A stretch of 64,000 nucleotides of DNA, taken from contig JAQIBP010000088.1 of assembly GCA_027858995.1 (NCBI GenBank), forward strand, positions 43,038 to 107,037, in the 5' to 3' direction. The notes below the pieces were generated by a model, which saw only the letters and a list, made by a program, of their open reading frames with translations, had not been told where the DNA came from and made no database searches. Below, piece after piece: positions 1-9,272 of the stretch. This DNA comes from Deltaproteobacteria bacterium. Its GTDB lineage: Bacteria; Desulfobacterota; Desulfobacteria; Desulfobacterales; Desulfobacteraceae. Within the stretch, counting starts at the first letter, position 1. The number at the start of each line of letters is the position of its first letter. The position numbers and the translations under genes were made by a program.

Positions 1-1
1 T

Positions 2-532
2 TCAGCATATTTTGATGCCAGGTGGAAAGATCCGGGCAGCGAAAAAAAACTAAGCGGTTATGCTTTTTATGACAGATCCATCCATGGAGCATCACAGCTG
101 CTTTTAAAAGATAACAGAATAAATGTTGTTCTTAATGATGAAAATGCTCTGTTTCAAAAAGACCAATGCCCGGATGCTGCGCTTTACTGCGGCTGGTACA
201 GCCTGGCAAAATATATTGATGCTTTTAAATGGACAAAAGGCTCTGTGGGATATCATATTGCAAGTGCAGAATGCACAACTTTAAAAAGAGAACAAAGTCA
301 GGTCTGGTGTAAAAAAATGCTGGACAATGGAATTGCAGCAACCATAGGTCCTGTGGGAGAGCCCTATGTTCAGGCCTTTCCTGTACCTCGAATTTTCTTT
401 AATTTTCTCACAGAGGGTTATCTAACTCTTGCAGAATCATATATAATAAGCCTGCCCTATCTTTCATGGAAAATGGTTCTTGTGGGAGATCCTTTATACA
501 AACTGAACCTGGCTGGTTCATCAAAGCTGTAA
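2..532 (+). CDS. TIGR03790-family protein, C-terminal part (runs off the left edge)
   Basis: Frame open from base 2; ...GTIGPVGEPYVQAFPVPRIFFNFLTEGYLTLAESYIISLPYLSWKMVLVGDPLY resembles the C-terminus of TIGR03790 proteins. Confidence 0.65.
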   Translation, partial: SAYFDARWKDPGSEKKLSGYAFYDRSIHGASQLLLKDNRINVVLNDENALFQKDQCPDAALYCGWYSLAKYIDAFKWTKGSVGYHIASAECTTLKREQSQVWCKKMLDNGIAATIGPVGEPYVQAFPVPRIFFNFLTEGYLTLAESYIISLPYLSWKMVLVGDPLYKLNLAGSSKL

Positions 533-776
533 AACATAAAAACACCTCAAATCTTTATGACTATGGAAGCGCAGATTTATAGTTTGTATTTTTTTGCAGG
601 ACTTACTTTTAGTATTTTATATTTTTCTTCAAAATTGCACGCTTTGTCTCTTGCTGCCATTGAAAATTAAACAATATAAAGTTTGAATACATTGTTAAAC
701 TTTAATAACTTGACTTTATAGTTAGATGTAATTACAATAATTACATAATGCTTATACAATTTCAGGAGAACTATCC

Positions 777-1049
777 ATGGAAAAACAAATGCGCATAAGG
801 GATATTAAAATCATTCCCATTGGAAATTCAAAAGGAGTCCGCATACCCAAAACACTTCTTCAAAAATATAATCTTACAGATTCAATTTTACTTGAAGAAA
901 CAAATGCAGGGCTGCTGCTTAGAACAAAAGACAGTGGCAAGCTTTCCTGGGCAAACACCTATAAAGCAATGGCCTCTGAAAAAGAGAACTGGAACGATTT
1001 TGATACTGTCATATTTGACGGCCTTGAAGAGGAAGATTTTGAATATTAA
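777..1049 (+). CDS. AbrB/MazE-like antitoxin
   Basis: IKIIPIGNSKGVRIPKTLLQKYNL = SpoVT/AbrB fold N-terminus; followed by a MazF-like ORF. Confidence 0.8.
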   Translation: MEKQMRIRDIKIIPIGNSKGVRIPKTLLQKYNLTDSILLEETNAGLLLRTKDSGKLSWANTYKAMASEKENWNDFDTVIFDGLEEEDFEY

Positions 1050-1365
1050 AAGATATGAAATATATTTTGCAGATCTTAACCCGACAATTGGAAGTGAGAT
1101 AAAAAAAGTTCGTCCTGTTATTGTAATCAGTCAGAATGAAATGAATAAATACCTGGAAACCATTGTTGTATGTCCTTTAACTTCCAGATTACATCCACAG
1201 TGGAGAACCCGGCTTCAGATTAAATGTACAAATAAAAAAGCTGAAATAGCTGTTGATCAAATACGCACCATCAGTAAACAGAGATTGAAAAATAAAATAG
1301 ATTCTTTATCAGATGTAAAAGCTGCTCAGTTACGCAAACTTATAACTGATATGTATGGGGAGTAG
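1039..1365 (+). CDS. MazF/PemK-like toxin, probable TTG start
   Basis: KRYEIYFADLNPTIGSEIKKVRPVIVISQNEMNKYLETIVVCPLTS is MazF-like; no in-frame ATG near this point, TTG at 1039 overlaps the mazE end. Confidence 0.8.
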   Translation: MNIKRYEIYFADLNPTIGSEIKKVRPVIVISQNEMNKYLETIVVCPLTSRLHPQWRTRLQIKCTNKKAEIAVDQIRTISKQRLKNKIDSLSDVKAAQLRKLITDMYGE

Positions 1366-1503
1366 ATACTCTTCTCTGATCAAATTTCTTACAATCGGGT
1401 AGTTTATATCTTCTTGTAAAACTATCCATTTAATGGACCACAATCAATATTTTTTGTTAAAAACCATTTTTGGACAATAGTGATTCTCCATATAAAATCA
1501 CTT

Positions 1504-2321
1504 TTAATGTTGAGAGCGGAAAAATTTATCTTGCATTGTACTCATAAATTCCTGTGCCTCAAGTAATTGAAGAGGTGATAATTTTTTTTCAGATAATTCT
1601 CTAATTTCTTGAGCTAATTCCCTTTTTTTTGAAAAACCTGGGTCATAAACTGGATATGTAGCAGCCAAACCACACCAAATATAAGCAAATTTATAACTTT
1701 GTATAACTCCTATGCCGTCATAATACAACATCCCAAGACTAAATTGAGCATAATAACTCCCCTGTTTTGCTGAATTTCTCCACCAATATGCGGCTTTTAC
1801 ACGATCTCTTTGTGTTTCAATGCCATCATAATACATATTTCCAAGTTTATATTGTTCTAAATAGCTACCCTGTTGAGCGGCTTTTGTTAACCAATACAGA
1901 GCTCTGACATAATCCTTGGGTGTAGCACCATAACCATAATCCGAAGCATATGCACATGCAAGTTCACGCTGAGCATCAAGATTGCCCTGCCGAGCAGCTT
2001 TTGTTATCCAAAAAATAGCTTTTCCCTCGTCCTTCAAATTTTGATTATATGTTTGGCCAAGGATAAATTCATCATCTGCATTTCCTTGTCTTGCTGCTTT
2101 TGTTAACCAGTAAATAGCTTTTTTTTATTCTTACGAGCTCCATTCTGTCCATACAAGTATAGGTGTCCTACAATTGATTGCGAAAAAGCATCTCCTTGTT
2201 TTGCTAATTTTAATTGTTTTTTAAAAGAACTATCCAAAAAATAGTCCGCCCCCCGAGCATAAAAAATAATTAAAGATATAGAAAAGGCTATTAAAGTTGT
2301 AGTTATTAGAATCCTCTTCAT
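1504..2321 (-). pseudogene. Sel1-repeat (SLR) protein interrupted by a frameshift at an A8 tract
   Basis: ORFs 1504-2037 and 2103-2348 are one Sel1-repeat protein; adding one A to the A8 (minus-strand) tract near 2119-2126 restores ...NKKKAIYWLTKAARQGNADDEFILGQTYNQNLKDEGKAIFWITKAARQGN... Confidence 0.7.
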
Positions 2322-2389
2322 TAATTTTTCCTTTTTGTATATTTCCATTCAACAAATTTTTTCACCGTTAACACCTGCTTAATTCCCTT

Positions 2390-2773
2390 TCAGACTTTAT
2401 CTGCTGACTTGTTCAGTATGTTCTTGATTTGTGCTTTAAATGCGTCATAAATAAACCATACACCTATAAATAAGATGGGAATTCCTATTATCATTGTTGA
2501 TGCGCCTATGCCAACAAGAATTAGGATAATACCTACACCGATTTTACCGATTTTTGTTTTCTCTAAGGGTTGCAAAGGTTCTGTATTGACAAGCTCAGAA
2601 GATTGTATGGTTTCTTGGTATTTGTAGATGCGCCAGCCTCTGTATGTAAAATATATTCCTATCGGAATCATAGGAATCCCGATCCCGATTCCAGCAGATA
2701 CCAAACCAACGCCACCAATAATGATTCCAAATAACAATATTCCGACTCCAAAAATTAAATGTTTCACTTTCAC
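2390..2773 (-). CDS. small membrane protein of unknown function
   Basis: Several hydrophobic Gly/Ile-rich segments. Confidence 0.5.
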   Translation of the reverse strand: MKVKHLIFGVGILLFGIIIGGVGLVSAGIGIGIPMIPIGIYFTYRGWRIYKYQETIQSSELVNTEPLQPLEKTKIGKIGVGIILILVGIGASTMIIGIPILFIGVWFIYDAFKAQIKNILNKSADKV

Positions 2774-2985
2774 CTCAATTTACTAACGTTGTGTTATTCG
2801 ATCTAAAGGGGGGGGGGTGATTATTTTAATAGTTCTATATTTTTTACAGTTATTAATACTATAGTGAAATGGCGACTTGCAAACATATGATATAAGGAAC
2901 CATAGATTTTCACCTTTTTACCCAATAAGGATCTATATAAATCGTATTCATCTGATCCAACAAATACCAATTGCATTCTTTTGAT

Positions 2986-3270
2986 TTAATACTCAGGAAT
3001 ATTGATTTCATCCGTATTTTTATTAATACAAATTTCATTATCAAGATGAATGATCCAATATTTTAGAGCTTCATCGCCTTTTTTGATACTTGAATAATTC
3101 GGTGGGCCTGCAAACGTTTCGGGCTGAATAATACCTGTAACTGAAATAATTTCAGGCTCATAAGCAAGACATTTTGAATTTGCCGTAACTTTGGAGTAAT
3201 TAAAAATACAAGCAAAAATTAAAATAAATAGAGCAATAGATATCTTCTTAGCAATAGATATCTTCTTCAT
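2986..3270 (-). CDS. hypothetical secreted protein
   Basis: N-terminal signal-like helix; no recognised domain. Confidence 0.4.
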   Translation of the reverse strand: MKKISIAKKISIALFILIFACIFNYSKVTANSKCLAYEPEIISVTGIIQPETFAGPPNYSSIKKGDEALKYWIIHLDNEICINKNTDEINIPEY

Positions 3271-3655
3271 TGATTACTTTATTTTGCTCCCTTTAACAAG
3301 TATAATCCCTACCATAATACGGTATTAACCAGTTTTAAATATTGATCAATAACGATGAAATATCACAACATATTATTTTTGTAAATAAGCATAAATATTT
3401 ATCTATAAGGCTTAAATTTTTTAAAATTCTTCCATTGAGTGCTTGCTACATCCGTTAATGGAAGTCAAGCTGCCTGGAACGGGGTATGTAAAATTTCTTA
3501 TGGTAAATATATAGAGATTAAAAAGGTTTTAGTTAAATTTTGATTGACCTTCCCCTCAATAAAATCAATACTATATACAAGCGGCACAGCAAATAATTGA
3601 TGGTTGGAAAAAGCAGGAAAGTTGAAAATCAGTCTGCAAAAACTTTATATTAATT

Positions 3656-5383
3656 TTGAAACTCATCTATCCATATTTTAAAAAAAATCTAAATAAAATA
3701 CTTCTCGGTATTTTATGCATGATTATTGTTGATGCTGCACAGATAATTGTTCCCCAGATTATAAAAACTATAATTGATAATCTGACTACAGAATCTTTTG
3801 ACAGCAAAACACTCTTTTTCCAATGTCTTTTTATCCTTCTCCTTGGTCTTGCCATGGCAGGCTTGAGATATGGATGGCGTAATCTTCTCATGGGAAGTGC
3901 AAGAGATGTTGAAAAAAATATCAGAGATGATCTTTTCAGACGTGTCTTAAGCCTTGATATGGCATATCTTGATAAAGTCAAAACAGGCGATATCATGGCG
4001 CATGCCATAAGTGACATCAACCATATCAGGATGGCATTCGGGTTTGGATTGATTGTGTTTGTGGATATTATTCTGCTCGGTGGTGCCACCCTTGCCATCA
4101 TGGCCGCAACTAATCCAAAACTCACTGCCCTTGCCATGATTCCCATGCCCCTGCTGATCATTGTCACAAAAACTCTGGGGAAAAGAATGCATACATTCCA
4201 TACAAGTGCCCAGAAATCATTTTCCGTGTTGACCGAGCTTGTAAGGGAAAGTTTTTTTGGTATCCGCATAATAAAAGTATTTAATTTTGAAACTTTAACC
4301 GGAAAAAGAGTCAAGGAAGCTTCGACAGATTATTTTAAAAAAAACCTGAAACGGGCTTTTATTACAGCATTGCTAAAACCCCTGCTGGGCTTATTTTTCA
4401 ATTTATCCACACTGATAATCATATTTTATGGTGGTTTTCTTGTAATACAAAAAACTATCACGCCGGGTGAACTTGCAGCTTTTCTTCAATATCTCGGGAT
4501 TCTTGCATGGCCCATCATTGCCATTGGATGGATAACTAATCTGTTTCAAAGAGGAATGGCTTCCCTTCAAAGGGTTAATCTTCTCATTGATGCAAAACCA
4601 GATGTAACCTCTCCTGAAAACCCAAGCAGACTTTCAAAAATAAGGGGAGACACTGTTTTTAACAATGTCAGCTTTGCCTATGGAAAAAATCAATATGTGC
4701 TTAAAAATATAAACTTGAGGATACATAAAGGCAGCCGTATTGGAATTACAGGCCCGCCCGGCTCCGGGAAAACAACTCTTGTCCAGTTAATTCCAAGACT
4801 TTACAATCCAACAGAGGGAAAACTTTCCATAGATGGCATAAATATTAAAAATATTGATCTTGATTTTTTAAGAGAGAATATCGCTCTTATGACCCAGGAA
4901 GCATTTCTCTTTTCAGGTACAATCAGGGAGAATATTCTCATGGGCAGACAGCCTGAAAAAAAGCGTCTTGACCAGATTATACATGTCTGCAGTCTTAGCA
5001 CTACCCTGAAAAAAATGCCCAAAGGCCTTGATACTCTTGTCGGAGAACGTGGTGTTACACTGTCAGGAGGTCAGAAACAGAGAATTGCCCTTGCCCGCAC
5101 CCTTATAGAAGATAAACCCATTATTATCTTAGATGACCCCATAAGTCAGATGGATACTGACACTGCATCCAAAGTTATTCTCAGGATGAATCAAATGAAT
5201 CAAGATGCATGTTTAATAATTATCTCCCACAGAATTTCTGCACTTGCACCCTGTAACAAGATTTATATTATAAACAACGGTGAAATAGAGTCTTCCGGAA
5301 CCCACAAAGAACTAATTCAAAAGAGTAATTTTTATAAAAAATCCTATGAGGTTCAGCAGTCAAAAAGGGGTTATCATGTCTGA
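3656..5383 (+). CDS. ABC exporter half-transporter (permease-ATPase)
   Basis: Walker A GPPGSGKTT, signature LSGGQKQR, Walker B IIILDDP. Confidence 0.9.
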   Translation: MKLIYPYFKKNLNKILLGILCMIIVDAAQIIVPQIIKTIIDNLTTESFDSKTLFFQCLFILLLGLAMAGLRYGWRNLLMGSARDVEKNIRDDLFRRVLSLDMAYLDKVKTGDIMAHAISDINHIRMAFGFGLIVFVDIILLGGATLAIMAATNPKLTALAMIPMPLLIIVTKTLGKRMHTFHTSAQKSFSVLTELVRESFFGIRIIKVFNFETLTGKRVKEASTDYFKKNLKRAFITALLKPLLGLFFNLSTLIIIFYGGFLVIQKTITPGELAAFLQYLGILAWPIIAIGWITNLFQRGMASLQRVNLLIDAKPDVTSPENPSRLSKIRGDTVFNNVSFAYGKNQYVLKNINLRIHKGSRIGITGPPGSGKTTLVQLIPRLYNPTEGKLSIDGINIKNIDLDFLRENIALMTQEAFLFSGTIRENILMGRQPEKKRLDQIIHVCSLSTTLKKMPKGLDTLVGERGVTLSGGQKQRIALARTLIEDKPIIILDDPISQMDTDTASKVILRMNQMNQDACLIIISHRISALAPCNKIYIINNGEIESSGTHKELIQKSNFYKKSYEVQQSKRGYHV

Positions 5384-7169
5384 AAATCATTTAGAGGAGA
5401 GAGAAATAAAACTTGCTGACCTAAAACTTATAAAAGCTGTCTGGCCTTTTCTCAAACCCTATTTATGGATGCTTCTCTTTACAACTTTCCTGGTATTGAT
5501 TGTTACAGCTCTTGAACTTGTCATGCCCATTTTTATTCAAAAAGCTTTTGATCACTTTATTATCCCTGTTGCTGAAACAGAGGGTATCACTATCTTTGGC
5601 CTCTATATTGGATCTTTCAAAATCTTTTGTCTTATTTTCCTGACAATAATCATTATTGCATTTATAATTGATTTTTTTCAAAGCTTTTTCATGGAATACA
5701 CAGGCCAGAAAATTATTTTGAATTTAAGGTGTGAACTCTTCTCCCATATGGCTTTTTTACCTGTTGAATTTTATGATAAAAACTCCAGTGGACGCTTAGT
5801 ATCGAGGGTAACCAATGATATTGAAAATATGAATGAAATGTTCACATCCATCCTGATATTTATTTTTAAAGATCTTATGCTCATGACCGGCATTCTTGTG
5901 ATTTTATTTAACCTTGATATCAAACTTGCACTTTATCTCTCCTGCCTTGTACCTGTAATTATAGCAAGCATTGTATTCTTCTCAAAAGTTCTGCGGACAA
6001 CATTTAGAACTATCCGGCAAAAAATAGGTGAAATAAACCACAGTTTTTCTGAAGCTGTTACAGGTATCAAGATAATCCAGACAACATCAAGCAGCAGCAC
6101 ATTCATGAACAGATTTGAAACTCTTAATTTTGAACACTACACAGCAGCACTGTTTCAGATTAAAATATTTTCCATATTCATGCCCTTTATAGGCTTTCTC
6201 GGTATCGTAAGTACTGCCATGATTATCTGGACAGGAAGTTTTGCGGTTATTGAAAAATCCATGACCATTGGTGAACTTATTGCCTTTTTCACATATATGA
6301 AACTTTTTTTCCGACCCTTAAGGGATTTATCGGAAAAATTCAATTTTCTCCAGAGTGCACTTGCCTCGGCAGAACGTATTGTAACAATACTCAATCATGA
6401 CAAGGCAAGCTTGAGAACCGGGAAAATAGAAAATTATATTGATAAAATACACAGCCTTGAATTTGATAAAACTGATTTTTCTTATAAAAAAAATGAAAAA
6501 GTATTAAACAATATTTCCTTTTCTCTTAAGAGGGGAAAATCAATTGGAATTGTAGGGGAAACAGGGTCAGGCAAAAGTTCAATCATAAACCTGATCACAG
6601 GTTTTTATCAATTAGACAAAGGTAATATTCTTATTAATAATTTAGATCACAGCTCCATTAACATCAAAGATATAAGGGATAAAATCGCACTTGTCATGCA
6701 GGATCCTTTCCTTATTTCAGGCAAAATAAAAGATAATATTCAACCATCAAGATTAGATATGAAATCTGAAGCTCTTGAAAAGGCATTATATGATGCAAAC
6801 TGTGATTTTCTGTTTAATAAATTCTCAGGCATTGATACATTGATACAAGAGGGAGGCCGTCCCCTCTCCAGCGGTGAAAAACAGCTTGTCTGCATTGCAA
6901 GGGCATTTGCCTTTAATCCGGATTTGATTATTTTTGATGAGGCAACATCTTATATGGATTCACAATCTGAACAAAAGGTCCATAATGCCATGAAAAAACT
7001 TATGAGAGGGAGACTTGCCATTATCATTGCCCACAGACTCTCCACGGTGAAAAACTGTGACACCATTATTCTTTTAAGGGATGGTACAATAAAGGAGAGA
7101 GGATCACATCAGGAACTTGTTAAATTAAAGGGTGAGTATTATCATCTTTTAAAAAAAGAGCAGATCTGA
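5376..7169 (+). CDS. ABC exporter half-transporter, likely heterodimer partner
   Basis: Walker A GETGSGKSS, signature LSSGEKQL, Walker B LIIFDEAT; overlaps the previous gene. Confidence 0.9.
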   Translation: MSENHLEEREIKLADLKLIKAVWPFLKPYLWMLLFTTFLVLIVTALELVMPIFIQKAFDHFIIPVAETEGITIFGLYIGSFKIFCLIFLTIIIIAFIIDFFQSFFMEYTGQKIILNLRCELFSHMAFLPVEFYDKNSSGRLVSRVTNDIENMNEMFTSILIFIFKDLMLMTGILVILFNLDIKLALYLSCLVPVIIASIVFFSKVLRTTFRTIRQKIGEINHSFSEAVTGIKIIQTTSSSSTFMNRFETLNFEHYTAALFQIKIFSIFMPFIGFLGIVSTAMIIWTGSFAVIEKSMTIGELIAFFTYMKLFFRPLRDLSEKFNFLQSALASAERIVTILNHDKASLRTGKIENYIDKIHSLEFDKTDFSYKKNEKVLNNISFSLKRGKSIGIVGETGSGKSSIINLITGFYQLDKGNILINNLDHSSINIKDIRDKIALVMQDPFLISGKIKDNIQPSRLDMKSEALEKALYDANCDFLFNKFSGIDTLIQEGGRPLSSGEKQLVCIARAFAFNPDLIIFDEATSYMDSQSEQKVHNAMKKLMRGRLAIIIAHRLSTVKNCDTIILLRDGTIKERGSHQELVKLKGEYYHLLKKEQI

Positions 7170-7240
7170 TCAAATAAAGGTTGATATTTTGACATTAAAT
7201 TTTTCAGAATCAATCGTATTAAACAAGGATTGCATTGAGA

Positions 7241-7340
7241 GTCAGCCACAATATGTCCGCTCAGTGTGAATAGAATAATGTTTCAGTCTCATATAATCCT
7301 GAGTTTCATCAAGCAGACGTTTGTTATTTTTACTTGACAT
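7241..7340 (-). pseudogene. integron-integrase-like tyrosine recombinase, N-terminal remnant
   Basis: Minus strand from ATG at 7340: MSSKNNKRLLDETQDYMRLKHYSIHTERTYCG*; resembles IntI-type N-termini (LLDQVR..(L/I)R.KHYS.RTE.AY..W); stop where D-W would be expected. Confidence 0.7.
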
Positions 7341-7461
7341 ATATTCCTCTTCTCTGTTACTGAAATTTTGAGTGAAGTAAAAAATAAATTATCAAGTAGT
7401 TTATACCTGATAATAACCAATTTTGCAGCTTATCAGGTCAAACAACACTGTGAATAAATGG

Positions 7462-8375
7462 TTAGCCTATTGAAATGAAAAGCAGCCAATTTTCAAAGAT
7501 ATGAAAACTAAAGAAACCAGAACAAATTTTATCAACAGAATGATGGGGCTAGATTTCAAAAGCATACAAGGAAAGTATTCTTTTTGTAATGATGAAAGAA
7601 GGCAGGTTCTTTTTAGTCTAGATTTGAAACATGGTGAAAATTCTGGTCTAATTCTTAGTCCAAATTGGTCCCAAAAGGGATATTCACATTCTATGAAGCA
7701 TATCGAGAAAATTTTGAATAATGGATATGACCTTCTAGTATACAAAACTAAATCTACAACAAAAAATGGGGTAACCAAAATAATAGAATATGAGCCCTTG
7801 TTGGAAAAAAGAAAATTAATTGTTGGAGAAGGCGGTAAATATCTAGCAGCCCCTACAAATATTTTTTTTACTGAAGAAATATCTGAAAGTGGTAAACATT
7901 ACTTCGAGGGCACTAAAAAGAATATAACAATCAATGCTTACGAAAGAAATTCAGAAGCTCGACAAGCATGCATTAATGCATTGGGATGTTTATGCAATAT
8001 TTGTGGGTTCGACTTTGAATCTGCCTATGGTGATAGAGGAAAAGGATTTATTCATGTTCATCACATAGTTCCTTTGTCAGAAATAAAAGGTGATTATAAA
8101 ATTAACCCCTTAAAAGACCTCATCACTGTTTGCCCTAATTGTCATGCAATGTTACATCGAAATGGCCATACAATTCCACCAGAAGAATTATTAATAAAAT
8201 AGCCTTTCTTAAAAAATATTCCAAGAAAACGCTACACCTGAAACACCAAGGGCTAACAAATCATTTCACCGGAAAAAAAGAGGTTCGGGGTTTGAGTTGC
8301 TTCCCGCCCCGCATCAAGGAAATAGGTGACTCAATACTCCTTGCCGCGCAATCTTTTTTCCGGTGAATTCAGCCG
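7462..8375 (+). mobile_element. putative integron gene cassette 1 (HNH endonuclease + attC)
   Basis: Begins after G^TTAGCC at 7461; ends at G^TTATGT at 8375; first bases TTAGCC complement the attC R'' GGCTAAC. Confidence 0.72.
7501..8202 (+). CDS. HNH endonuclease (McrA-like C-terminus)
   Basis: CNICGFDFESAYGDRGKGFIHVHHIVPLSEI...DLITVCPNCHAMLHR. Confidence 0.85.
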   Translation: MKTKETRTNFINRMMGLDFKSIQGKYSFCNDERRQVLFSLDLKHGENSGLILSPNWSQKGYSHSMKHIEKILNNGYDLLVYKTKSTTKNGVTKIIEYEPLLEKRKLIVGEGGKYLAAPTNIFFTEEISESGKHYFEGTKKNITINAYERNSEARQACINALGCLCNICGFDFESAYGDRGKGFIHVHHIVPLSEIKGDYKINPLKDLITVCPNCHAMLHRNGHTIPPEELLIK

Positions 8376-8381
8376 TTATGT
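8251..8381 (+). repeat. attC-like recombination site, ~131 bp
   Basis: R'' GGCTAAC ... GTTATGT R'; inner arms TTCACCGGAAAAAA / TTTTTTCCGGTGAA; 8-nt unpaired segments on each side between the TAAC core and the stem. Confidence 0.75.
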
Positions 8382-8424
8382 CAGGCAATCACAAATTAAT
8401 TATTATATTTTATAGGAGTTTATA

Positions 8425-9039
8425 ATGTTTAACGCAGAATTCTTAATTACAGCGTTGGTTGTTGTCCTGATACCAGGGACGGGAGTGATCTATACAGTGT
8501 CAACTGGTCTTTTTCTTGGGTGGCGAGCAAGTATTGCTGCTGCTTGTGGTTGTACAGCCGGTATCATCCCTCACCTGTCTGCAAGCATTCTTGGATTGTC
8601 TGCCATTCTTCATATGAGTGCTGTTGCCTTCCAAGCAGTTAAATATGTAGGCGCTGCCTATTTGCTTTATCTTGCATGGTCAATGTGGCGTGAAACAGGA
8701 GGATTAAAATTTAATTCACCCACCCACAAAAATGGCTTAAAGCAGATTGCAATAAAGGGATTTTTGATTAACATTCTTAATCCAAAACTATCAATTTTCT
8801 TCTTAGCTTTCCTGCCACTTTTTGTCTCGCCAAACACTTCATCACCAATGTTTGATATGCTGATTCTGAGTATTGTTTTTATGACCATGACATTAATTGT
8901 TTTCATTCTGTATGGTATCTCAGCAAATGGAGTTCGACGACATGTTGTCAACTCACCGAAAGTGATTATCTGGCTACAACGATCATTCGCCGCCACATTT
9001 GCAGCTCTTGGTATTAAGCTTGCTGTGACAGACCAATAA
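8425..9039 (+). CDS. LysE/RhtB family translocator (putative cassette 2)
   Basis: FLITALVVVLIPGTGVIYTVSTGLFLGWRASIAAACGCTAGIIPH typical LysE N-terminus. Confidence 0.9.
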   Translation: MFNAEFLITALVVVLIPGTGVIYTVSTGLFLGWRASIAAACGCTAGIIPHLSASILGLSAILHMSAVAFQAVKYVGAAYLLYLAWSMWRETGGLKFNSPTHKNGLKQIAIKGFLINILNPKLSIFFLAFLPLFVSPNTSSPMFDMLILSIVFMTMTLIVFILYGISANGVRRHVVNSPKVIIWLQRSFAATFAALGIKLAVTDQ

Positions 9040-9069
9040 CTTAATTTTAGTGAAAATAGAATTAAGACA

Positions 9070-9095
9070 AGACAACAATGCGTTCAACGCCGACC
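9070..9095 (+). repeat. attC 5' half-site (R''-L'' only)
   Basis: AGACAACAATGCGTTCAACGCCGACC resembles classical attC left arms (TAACAATTCGTTCAAGCCGACG); no matching right arm follows. Confidence 0.6.
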
Positions 9096-9260
9096 AGTGC
9101 GACCGAATTACTTGATTTGCGATCCCCAGTCGGTAACAGGCTTGAAAAGTTGAGTGGAAACAGACAAGGGCAGCACAGCATAAGAATCAACAAGCAGTGG
9201 CGTGTATGCTTTGTATGGTCTGATGAACCATGCGATGTAGAGATAACCGATTATCATTAG
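9078..9260 (+). pseudogene. HigB/RelE-family toxin, 5'-truncated
   Basis: ATELLDLRSPVGNRLEKLSGNRQGQHSIRINKQWRVCFVW...VEITDYH; the usual ~30 N-terminal residues are absent. Confidence 0.75.
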
Positions 9261-9272
9261 GAGATACAAATT

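Noticed and set aside
3667-4314. Minus-strand 215-aa ORF opposite the ABC exporter
   Set aside because: Overlaps a clear coding gene antisense; composition consistent with shadow ORF.
7406-7439. ACCTGATAA...TTATCAGGT inverted repeat between the intI remnant and the HNH gene
   Set aside because: Real inverted repeat, but no TAAC/GTTA core pair and no evidence for attC/attI function; could be a simple hairpin.
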